64,000 bases of DNA from Takakia lepidozioides (taxonomy: Eukaryota; Streptophyta; Takakiopsida; Takakiales; Takakiaceae): assembly GCA_030704615.1 (NCBI GenBank), contig CM060733.1:2108001-2172000 (forward strand), given 5' to 3'. Below the pieces are notes generated by a model. It made no database searches and had not been told where the DNA came from. It was given only the letters and a program-made list of their open reading frames with translations. The stretch's first letter is position 1, and every line of letters begins with the position of its first letter. Made by a program: the position numbers and the translations under genes. This document shows positions 55,402-64,000 of this stretch, one piece after another.

Positions 55402-57240
55402 TTTACAACGTCGCCAACTTCAAACGGAATTCCGGTGGTAGGCTAGGCCTAATGTTCCTTATGTTACACACAGGTGATGCTAGTGTATGCCGATTCCCTC
55501 TGCCTCGAGTTGGTTCCACTTCATCAGCGGGGAAAGCGCATGTATCGTTTCACCGAGCTGGATGTACGTTCAGCTGCAATTCAGATCAGCAATTCACCAT
55601 TGGCAATCTCTATGGCTGCAGAGTTGTCCGCTTTCTGACGGTGGAAGTGTACATGCAACCTGCAAAATGGTCAGAGCACTTGGTGTTAGCGCTTAACAGA
55701 ACCTGAGGATGTCACCTACACTCCCTTATTGTTCTCCCGTTGTCCTCTCTCCAACCAGGATGACTGAAAATGTACAGACTGCAAAACTTCTCACAGTTCC
55801 ATCTCCTCTGGGAACCGTCTCCGAGAACAATAGATTCCGCTTCATCACTGTCCCCTCACGGGAATTTCCATGTCAGTTAAACACAATAGTCTGTCCTTTA
55901 CATACATGAGTGAACCTTGCTACCCCATTCCCTTCGGAAACCTTCGTCTTCGCTACTGAGTAAACTGTAACATTCGTCCCCATACGACTGCAACAATTGT
56001 AGGATCCATTGGAGATTTTAAAAAATAGGCGACCACATGCAAGGTGACTTTCACAAGCTAGTTCTTGCACATCCAATCCAGGTAGCTGGCAGTGTCGATC
56101 ATTTACAGCGTATGCCCCGGAACCCTTCTCCTTACTAGGACATTTCACCCTTCTCATTCTCTCAATGCTGGATTGCCCACTGGCGAAACGCACCTCCCTC
56201 TCCTCGCATATCCTAAACTCGGTGAAAGCTCATTGAACTCTGCCCCTTTAAACAGACTGCTCCACAAAAAATAACCTCTCGTCTTTCAGTCAGCACTCTT
56301 CCCCTCTCCCTGCCTCTAACTGCAGTCGATCGAGCTCAGCCCTGTCTGCAGGGCTCTAAACCTGTATCGAGCCTATATCTATCTCACTCCTCGCTGGTGC
56401 AACACTTTCAAACCAAGCTTTGACAACCAGAAGCATTACCGTGTCTGGCAGATGGACACGAGACTGCGGCAGCAGCAGCAGGTCTCGAGACAAGTTGCAG
56501 TTTTCGAGTGGTGATCCGAACCCACAGGAGAGAAGACCTCGATTGTTGAGAGCTGCAGTGCACTCTGCAAGTACAGATACTGCGTTGCTTACTGCCTCCC
56601 TCTGACGCAATAATGAAAATATTATGAATGTTCCTCCTCTCCCCCACCTCCACACTTATAGTTTCACACTCAGCCTGACAACCCACTAGATCGCCAGAGC
56701 GGATGAGCAGTCGCGCACCATCGTCATCGTTTCCGCCTCCAAATTGGAGTCTTCCGAAAACAACCCCCTTCCATTTCGGACGATTCTCACTAACAGAGAG
56801 GCCAACGATGACGGACGAAAACAGGACGACTGATGGCAAGCTGCAACTGGCGAAACGCGGCTAAACTCCAGCGCACCACAAACCACGCGGTACACTGCGC
56901 GGGCACGGATCCTCCGTGTTCCGTGCCGCTCTCAGTCCTGCCTGCCTCTCCTTGTCTTCTTGTGCCCATGAGCCAAGAAGATGATGATGATGATGATGGC
57001 GTCCGGGTCATAGTTGAGGGGCCCTGTTCAGATTGGAGTCACATTTTGTATCGGTCCTGCGTCGCGTCAATGGCCCATCACAAGTTGGCGAGGGATATGT
57101 CCACCAACCGTTTGTTTGTAACTTAAAATGGAGATGGATCGACCCAAGGATTCCGTAGGATGTAATCGTGAGTGAAGGTGTCCGGCCAGGGATATTCGAT
57201 ACTGCGTCGTGACGGTGATCGCCCACCAAATATCGTTTCT
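55402..57240. other. Upstream region of the NIP gene, no gene recognised
   Basis: This should contain the NIP promoter. Minus-strand ORF 56839-56408 has a hydrophobic start (MPSVVLFSSVIVGLSV) but no family match, and it overlaps other open frames. I do not call it. Confidence 0.4.
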
Positions 57241-57560
57241 GCATCTATCCATGCAGGTTTCTTGTAGCTATCCTTCCACAGGGAATCATAGGTAATCTGG
57301 AGCATGAAATCCGGCCACCTGAAAATTTAGGGACGACTCTGATAACAGGGAAAAACAGGCTGAAATGTATTGAAGAAGGTACCTTCATCAGCAGTGCCTT
57401 GTTCTATCAATTGCGCTACTGCCGCTGCTGTTTCCAGTTGACCATCTACCCACATTGTCCCACCATTGACTGGGGTCAGAAAAAGTGATCATTCCAAAGC
57501 TTCTCTTCATCTCTGTTATCCGTTTTTTGGTACTTTCATGTAGCCACATCGGCATATACG
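57241..57560. repeat. Segmental repeat, copy 1 (pairs with 61.9-62.5 kb)
   Basis: Blocks shared with 61895-62560: TTCTTGTAGCTATCCTTCCA, then CAGGGAATCATAGGTAATCT (57260-57300 versus 61930-61975); GAAGAAGGTACCTTCATCAG, then TGTTTCCAGTTGACCATCTA (57375-57460 versus 62425-62500); and CCACCATTGACTGGGGTC, then TTGGTACTTTC (57462-57540 versus 62205-62285). Block order differs between the copies, so one has been rearranged. Minus-strand reading includes QITYDSLWKD in both copies, which may be remnant coding. Confidence 0.8.
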
Positions 57561-58950
57561 AATTTAGGGTTGAGTTTGATGAGAGGGAAAAACGGGTTGA
57601 AACAAGTCCAAGAAGAAGGTGTCCTCACCATAGATCCACCCAACAAGCTAACTTACATCTTTCAATACGCAAATTCAGGGCTAAGTCTGATGAGAGGGCA
57701 AAATAGGCTGAAACGGGTCGAAGAAGAAGGTGCACTCACCACACATCCACCCAACGAGCTAACTTACATATTTCAATATCCAAATTCGGGGCTGAGCCTG
57801 ATTAGAGGGCAAAACAGGCTGAAACAGGTGGAAGAAGCTCACCACAGATCCACCCACCGAGCTAACTTACATCATTCAATATGCAAATTCAGGGCTGAGC
57901 CTGATGAGAGGGCAAAACAGGCTGAAACAGGTCCAAGAAGAAGGTGCCATCACCATCGATCCACCCAACAAGCTAACCTACATCTTTCAATATGCAGATT
58001 CAGGGCTGAGCCTGATGAGAGGGCAAAACAGGCTGAAACAGGTCCAAAAAGAATGTGCCCTCACCACAAATCCACCCAACGAGCTTACTTACATCATTCA
58101 CTATGCAAATTCAAGGCTGAGTCTGATGAGAGGGAAAAATAGGCTAAAATAGGTCAAAGAAGAAGGTGCCCTCACCACAAATCCACCCAATGAACTAACC
58201 TATAGATCATTCAATATGCAAATTCAAGGCTGAGCCTGATGAGAGGGAAAAACAGACTGAAACAGGTCGAAGAAGAAGGTGCCCTCACCACACATCCACC
58301 AAACGAGCTAACTTACATCTTTCAATATCCAAATTCAGGGCTGAGCCTGATGAGAGGGCAAAACAGGCTGAAACAGGTCCAAGAAGAAGGTGCCATCACC
58401 ATCGATCCACCCAACGAGCTAATCTACATCATTCAATATACAAATTCAGGGCTGAGCCTCATGAGAGGGCAAAATAGGCTGAAATGGGTCCAAGAAGAAG
58501 GTGCCCTCACCCAAATCCACCCAATGAGCTAACCTACATCATTCAATATCCAAATTCAGGGTTGAGCCTGATGAGAGAGCAAAACAGGCTGAAGCAAGTC
58601 CAAGAAGAAGGTGCCCTCACCACAGATCCACCCAACGAGCTAACTTACATATTTCAATACGCAAATTCAGGGCTAAGCCTGATGAGAGGGCAAAACAGGC
58701 TGAAAGAGGTCGAAGAAGAAGGTGCCCTCACCACACATCCACCCAACAAGCTAACTTACATCTTTCAATATCCAAATTCAGGGTTGAGCCTGATGAGAGG
58801 GCAAAACAGGCTGAAACAGGTGGGAGAAGAAGGTGCCCTCACCACAGATCCACCCAACGAGCCAACTTACAAAATTCAATATGCAAATTCAGGGCTGAGT
58901 CTGATGAGAGGGCAAAATAGGCTGAAATAGGTCGAAGAAGAAGGTGTGTT
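57550..58950 (+). repeat. 111-bp minisatellite, 13 units
   Basis: Unit marker AGGGCTGAG-type words start at 57566, 57677, 57788, 57891, 58002, 58113, 58226, 58337, 58448, 58558, 58669, 58780 and 58891: nine of the twelve spacings are exactly 111, the others 103, 113 and 110. Because 111 is 37 codons, the plus strand stays open over long stretches (190-, 97- and 148-codon frames) repeating units like GLSLMRGQNRLKQVQEEG then LTYIFQYANS. An isolated unit lies at 59329. I regard the frames as probably non-coding, since stops occur in some units and no start or family is recognised. Confidence 0.95.
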
Positions 58951-59620
58951 CACCACATTTTCCTCGACCTTCTGTCATGACCCATGGAGGATTTAACTGA
59001 CCATGAACCCATGATGACCTCTTGTGTGTGCTACTTGTGTCTGTAGTCATGTAATGACGGATTGGTCTGTGAGAACCACCACGATGCAGCTGAGCGGGCA
59101 GAGATTGAAACACGGCCTGCTAAGACCAAGCTGACTCTCCCAAGAACCTCGTAAACATCAGGAAGAATACCAAATCATGGTACTAACAGGAGACAAGAGC
59201 CCGCATTTGCAGGATGGACAAACTTCTTCACATCATACCTTAAGAAAACGTCACACCTTGCGATTGCAATTGTCCCACCATCGTGAAGGATCTTTAAAAA
59301 AACTCATGCCAGCTCTGCTCCGTGCTGCAAATTCAGGGCCGAGTCTGACGAGAGGGCAAAAGAGGTTGAAATAGGTCAAAGAAGAAGGTGCCCTCACCAC
59401 ATTGTCCTTGACCTTGTGTCATGACCCATGGAGGATTTGACCTCCCATCAACCCAAAATGACCTCTTCTGTGTGTCGCTAGTGTCTGTAGTCAGGTAATG
59501 TCGGATTGATCTTTGAGAACCACCACGGTGCAGCTGTGCAGGCAAAGATTAAAACGGCCTGCTAAGACCAAGCTGACTCTCCCAAGAACCTTGTAAACAT
59601 CAGGAAGAATACCATGCCCT
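58951..59620. repeat. ~435-bp tandem duplication flanking the minisatellite
   Basis: 58950-59180 and 59385-59620 share about 220 bp at high identity (GTCATGACCCATGGAGGATT, then GTGTCTGTAGTCA, GGCCTGCTAAGACCAAGCTG, ACTCTCCCAAGAACC, GTAAACATCAGGAAGAATAC). The lone minisatellite unit at 59329 sits at the start of the second copy, so the duplicated block included the end of the array. Confidence 0.85.
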
Positions 59621-59639
59621 GCGGTCGACCATCCACCCA

Positions 59640-59800
59640 CGAACGCGGGAGAGGAGGGGAGAAGAAAGGAGAGGAGAGGAGGGAAAAGAGAAAGCGCGTG
59701 GGAGGGAAAGCAAACGCGGGAGAGGAGGGGAGAGGAGAGGAGGAGAGGGAAAAGAGAGCCCCCGCGGGAGGGAAGGGGAGAAAGATCACGGGGAGCAAGA
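59640..59800 (+). repeat. Purine-rich GGAGAGGAGGGGAGA tract
   Basis: About 150 bp of almost pure G/A on the plus strand, with two copies of an ACGCGGGAGAGGAGGGGAGA unit at about 59642 and 59713. It could form triplex DNA. Open frames over it are compositional. Confidence 0.85.
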
Positions 59801-59830
59801 AAAAAACACAAACAAAAAGAATGATCGCAC

Positions 59831-59890
59831 AATTTGATCCCGCGGTGCATCGCGACCCAATCGACGTCCTTACCACTAGACTACCCCTTA
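59831..59890 (-). mobile_element. tRNA-like head, possible SINE of another family
   Basis: On the minus strand the A box TAGTCTAGTGG (plus 59873-59883) and B box-like GGGATCAAATT (plus 59831-59841) are about 31 bp apart. The D-arm GTC...GAC can pair, but the anticodon and T stems are weak, so it is not a good functional tRNA gene. T-rich DNA and the CT-rich tract follow it on that strand, as expected for a tRNA-derived SINE or tRNA pseudogene. Confidence 0.45.
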
Positions 59891-61890
59891 AAATTCAACA
59901 ACCCCCTCCTATAATATTATATTTAAGGTGTTTTAAACCCCCCTATGTATGTATAATGTTGTACATGGGGGGGTTTAAAATACCCCCTCATGTGCACGCA
60001 CGTGGCTGGTACATATTGGCTGGAGTGCACCCCCCAGGGGCCACTCTGGGATTTTTATTGAGGACAACGGTTTTAAGAGTCTCAGATATGATGCTTCAAA
60101 ATAAAATTCTTTTTTATCAATCCCCTCTCACTCCAGCTATTGAATATCTTCATGGTGTCTGATTATCATTGTCTTGTAATCACACACGTATTAGATATGG
60201 TACTATCTTTTTCACTCATTTTCTGTTGAATTCTTCACGCACATTCCGGGCAATCCCAAGACCAGAGCATACAGACCTTCATACGGGGACATGACTATAT
60301 CTAGTGACCTCCACTGTTCAATGGAGGTTCACATTCATGCACTCCCGGATTTATGATTATGGCTCTTTGGTAGGTTCAAGGAGATGCTGACGATGTCAAC
60401 GGTTCCTCAAGTCCCCTATTCCGTCTTTTCCTCGCATATCTTCCAAGCACGAGGGTTGGACAGCCCAAATCCGCAGGAGTCAGGTGACTTAAACTCATTT
60501 CTCGTTCCTTGCTCATTCTCCTAATTTCACTTAGTTTGGGGTTTGATATTCATCTGTCGCTCCAGGCCAGAAAATCTGTAGATTATGACCTTCCTGTCAA
60601 ACGACGTCTGCATTGGAATGCAGTTCCGAGGTAAATTATTCCTTCGTTGCGTTTTCATTCCATCCAGGATGTCGAGTGCTCAAGGGACAATTTTATGTGC
60701 TTGCTTGTTATTGCCCCTCCACTCCCCCCATCGTTCAATGGCAAAACATCTCCATCATCGACACAGACTGACCTTGAACTGGTGGCACAATGTTCTGCAC
60801 CAAAGAGATGAAAAAAAACCTCCGAGCCATTTCCTTCCTCTGCAGGAAATCATTCCAACGGACAAAAGGCTGACAAGAAAAAAAGAGTGGACTCCAAACA
60901 CATGAGGACTCCCTCGGATGTTGTGGCGCCTCGTCAATCCAAGCCCACGGGAATCGGACATTGTTCCTCTGTGAGACCTTCAATGGTAAATTTCAAAACC
61001 ATTTCTCCATTGTCGTTTGCAGTTTGTTTTGCGGTCCCAAACTAACTCCATAATTTTTATACAAACGAGTATGGAGCCGCAGAACTTCTTGAATATGCAT
61101 CCCGACAAGGTGCGTCCATGAACCTCCACTTGACAGCCGACGTTCATCTTTTCATGATCTCCAACTGTTCGATATATCGTCTACTCTTGGTCTTTTACAG
61201 TAGTCCATTGTCGGGACACTTATGTCTCGGCAAACATAGAGGTCACTCTGAAACTAATAAACACTACATCGGGTTGTTTCTGACGGCGGGAACACTGAAA
61301 TTTATTTCCTTAAATTGCGAGCCGTTTGAGAGGAGGCTCTGTAATATTAATGGGTTAGTGTAAGCCGTTGTATGGCTTCGAGCCGATGGATAACATTAAG
61401 TCCAACGGATGTGAACGGATTTACAGTTGAAGTTACATTATGTCTGACTGCAACGCCAAAGTTGCAATCTCTAATAAAATATGAATGTTTATCATCAATG
61501 TATGTGGACTCATTCTTTCATGTCATCCTCTTCATCACATGCCATGATTGTTCTATGTTTGGTTTTGTATATCATCTAATATGGCAACCATTTTGTGCAA
61601 AAAGTTTTACATATCTGACCTCACATCATGATGTGATTTATTGCATCCTCCCATTTTTTTCGTGAACGTCAACTTGGCAGTGGATGTTCTTCTAAAATCA
61701 CAATACATACTTATATTGTCTCCAAAAAATGTTTGGAGGATTATTGTTCATGGTTATATTGTGCATAAAATAGCCAAATAATCATATATATCGCTTTATT
61801 TCAATAATAAATTTTGTTTATTCATATTTCTCATATTATTTCTGGACCAAACAAAAGTCCAGAATAGTTAAAATAGTGTTTCAATTGTGC
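59891..61890. other. Intergenic, no gene recognised
   Basis: Two kilobases with only short open frames and AT-rich DNA from 61440 onward. A near-palindromic run CCCCCCTATG...CATGGGGGGG lies at about 59938-59975. Confidence 0.4.
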
Positions 61891-61894
61891 CGCT

Positions 61895-62510
61895 GCTGCT
61901 GCGGCTTCTAGTTGACCATCTATCCATGTAGGTTTCTTGTACCTATCCTTCCACAGGGAATCATAGGTAATCTGGAGCTTGAAATCCGGCCCTCTTGGAT
62001 GAATCTGGACCCACACTCTATCTCTGTTCCTTTCAGCTATCTATGCCCCTGCACAAATCATGCATACATCCTCGCCTTGATGCTAGCAGCTGACAATGAC
62101 AGCCTAGAATTGCTTGAGCAAACACCCCAACCCTACTTATCACACTAGTTCCTATGCTGACTTGCGTTTGCTTCCAACAGGCATTCACCTTTTCCCTCGA
62201 TTGTTCCACCATTGACTGAGGTCGGAAATGTATTCATCCCAGAGCTTCTCCTCGAGTCTCTGTTATCTATTTTTCGGTACTTTCCTGTCGACCACATTGG
62301 CAGTAACATGTCAAAATCACTCCAAAACTACCATAGATCCACCAACAAGCTAACTTGCAGAATTCAACATGAAAATTTAGGGACGACTCTGATAGCAGGG
62401 GAAAGCAGGGTGAAATATGTTGAAGAAGGTACCTTCATTAGCAGCGCCTTGTTCTATGAATTGTGCTGTTGCCGTTGCTGTTTCCAGTTGACCATCTACC
62501 CACTTGTAGC
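61895..62510. repeat. Segmental repeat, copy 2
   Basis: Counterpart of 57241-57560 (shared blocks listed there), with about 250 bp of extra DNA between blocks. The minus-strand reading IDGQLEAAAAAAQL here parallels VDGQLETAAAVAQL-like readings in the first copy. Confidence 0.8.
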
Positions 62511-62534
62511 TGCTGTGCTATTGAAGAAGGTGCC

Positions 62535-62748
62535 CCCTTCCCCCATCATTTGATCATAGGTCTCCAAAGCCTCCATACCATGTCCCCGCTCTGCATACCT
62601 TGTAAGCATCACGTTCCATGACACCACATCTCGTTCAGCCATAGTGTTGAAAACTCCCTTCGCATCCTTAATGCACCCACTTTTGGCATACATGTCCACC
62701 AGGGCAGTGTTCAGAATGACATCTGGTAAATTTTGTATTTGTTGCCAA
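62535..62748 (-). pseudogene. PPR (PLS-class) gene fragment
   Basis: The minus strand reads LPDVILNTALVDMYAKSG, CIKDAKGVFNTMAERDVVSW, NVMLTRYAERGHGMEALETY and DQMMGEG: about two pentatricopeptide repeats of the plant PLS type, which bind organellar RNA. The fragment has no start, no upstream repeats and no downstream repeats. It ends at a GAAGAAGGTGCC word (plus strand, about 62524-62535), where it joins the segmental repeat. It is a truncated copy, not a gene. Confidence 0.85.
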
Positions 62749-64000
62749 CCAACAGGATATCAGAAACGGGAAAGCTCCAAAACTTCGGAACCGGAGGATG
62801 TGACCACAAAGTTAAAGTTAGACATCTGTAACCAGCTGATATAAAAAAAAATCAAATAACCACCCAACACTGGTCTCTTCTGCCTCCACCTTACTTTGGT
62901 GGGCTCTGCAAGCAGACCCACTTACAAAATGTAAAAATGGAACCACAACCATCTTCAAATGAATAGAAATGTCAATGAGAGGGGCCTCAACAGGCAGTGG
63001 CAATGGAATTTCAGCATACGTCACTGAAAATCAACACTATTGACTTTCTATTTTTTTTTTCTGCAAATGGCAAAAACTTTGAGACCCACATCAAGTAACT
63101 GTGCGTTTTTTTAGAGAATGTTCCTAATTTACCCCAAATTTGGACAGGGGTGAGGGGGGTAGGTGGGCTTTCAAAAGTTGCCTAATTTGAAAGATACTTG
63201 CATTTTTCATAGTAGAGCTCTTTTTTTTTAACTTACCGACTGGGTGCCTAAGAGTTAACTAAGTGGTTATATTGCAGTTTTTTTTGGCCAGTCTACTCCA
63301 TACCCTTCGGAAATTAGCTTTGATTGGAATTGGAATTTTGAAACAGGCTTTGTCTCCTTCCTCTCTTTCCTCGAGTTTTCCTTGTAAGAGTGGCAAAGGC
63401 AAGTGGCACCGTACCCTCGAATGAGACTGAACAGGAAAAAAATATGCAGCGAAAAGAAATAAGATTTTTTTTGCTGCGGCTTGCTCAGACATACACAGGT
63501 TACTTGGCTCCACTGTTATTGGCTCCACTGTTAGGCAGCCACAACCATCTTTTTTGGTGGGCCAACCCAAAAAATGGTATATAGTGGCATGGATAATATC
63601 GTAACTTCCTATCCTGAATCATCCACAGAAACTAACCTTACAACAATATCCCTTCCTACTACATCCATATGTCCCTCAATTATAAAAAACCAAAATGTGG
63701 TTTTTCCACATGGACTCTAAATTTACCCCAAGAAAAGCTTTGATCAAGCTCCACTTGTAGATTCTGGATTTTTTCCTGTGGAAATGCTCTGCATATTTTG
63801 ATGCCTGGGCACCCACATGGTTTAGGAGTCAAATCTCATCCCCATACGCCAAAAATTTGTAGGGGTCCTTTGTATGTGAGATATCTGCCGTTATCTAGCC
63901 CGAGTCCTAGAAATGCTGGTTCCAGGTCTAGATACCTTGATATCTGGGTTGAAATCCTGATGACTCCATACCGCCCAACACTCGTCTTGACCCTGAGTAC
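62749..64000. other. Intergenic with orphan hAT-like ends
   Basis: No gene. ACCCAACACTG at 62862-62872 and CCGCCCAACACT at 63971-63982 resemble right ends of the hAT-type elements at 36-43 kb, but no partner ends or target duplications are visible in the window. Confidence 0.4.

Noticed and set aside
56408-56839. Minus-strand ORF with a hydrophobic start
   Set aside because: Overlaps other open frames, no recognisable family, and sits in the likely NIP promoter region.
59831-59890. Functional tRNA gene
   Set aside because: Anticodon and T stems pair poorly and the acceptor stem is not convincing; kept only as a tRNA-like head.
59614-60162. 182-codon plus-strand ORF
   Set aside because: Its first part is the translation of the purine tract and the rest lacks any motif.
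1-64000. CRISPR array, rRNA genes or bacterial operons
   Set aside because: No direct-repeat/spacer pattern, no rRNA-like sequence; introns and transposons show nuclear eukaryotic DNA.

Overview
This window is nuclear DNA from a streptophyte (green plant lineage). The evidence is three intron-rich genes whose families are typical of plants: an XB3/XBAT-type ankyrin-RING ubiquitin ligase, a NIP-type aquaporin and a TMEM135-like membrane protein. There is also a plant-style PPR fragment and plant-type transposons. Genes are sparse in a background of many old transposable elements, which suggests a large, repeat-rich genome. A charophyte such as Chara, or a seedless land plant, would fit, but that placement is an inference and I could not test it.

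Layout. About 1.2-9.7 kb: a decayed Ty3/gypsy retrotransposon (gag, protease, RT-RNase H, integrase) whose pol ends in a PHD finger, followed by LTR-like DNA carrying three hairpins. 9.7-11.7 kb (-): a broken MULE-like transposase. 12.0-13.9 kb: two satellite-like arrays built on a 30-bp palindrome. 14.8-17.0 kb: a gene with a ParB/sulfiredoxin-like DGNHR motif, converging on a small zinc-finger-like gene remnant. 17.3-21 kb: low-complexity tracts, a tRNA-derived SINE and a Harbinger-type MITE. 21.2-21.8 kb: an intronless gene for a basic protein. 24.8-25.5 kb: a 605-bp MITE with TA target duplications. 26.3-30.7 kb: the 8-exon TMEM135-like gene. 33-43.4 kb: mostly transposon debris, with two Ty1/copia RNase H remnants, a second SINE copy and three hAT-type nonautonomous elements, one nested inside another and each with an exact 8-bp target duplication. 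45.8-50.8 kb: the 8-exon XB3-like gene. 52.8-55.4 kb (-): the 5-exon NIP gene, convergent with it. 57.2-62.8 kb: a 13-copy 111-bp minisatellite, segmental duplications, a tRNA-like head and a PPR fragment.

The three well-supported genes were assembled exon by exon. Every intron is GT-AG and every junction keeps the reading frame, giving predicted proteins of 575 aa (TMEM135-like), 480 aa (XB3-like) and 299 aa (NIP). These genes look functionally unrelated (ubiquitination, membrane transport, organelle membrane). The best candidates for undescribed biology are the ParB-like gene, the PHD-capped retroelement, the palindromic satellite with paired arm changes, and the short-element families (SINE, hAT, MITE).
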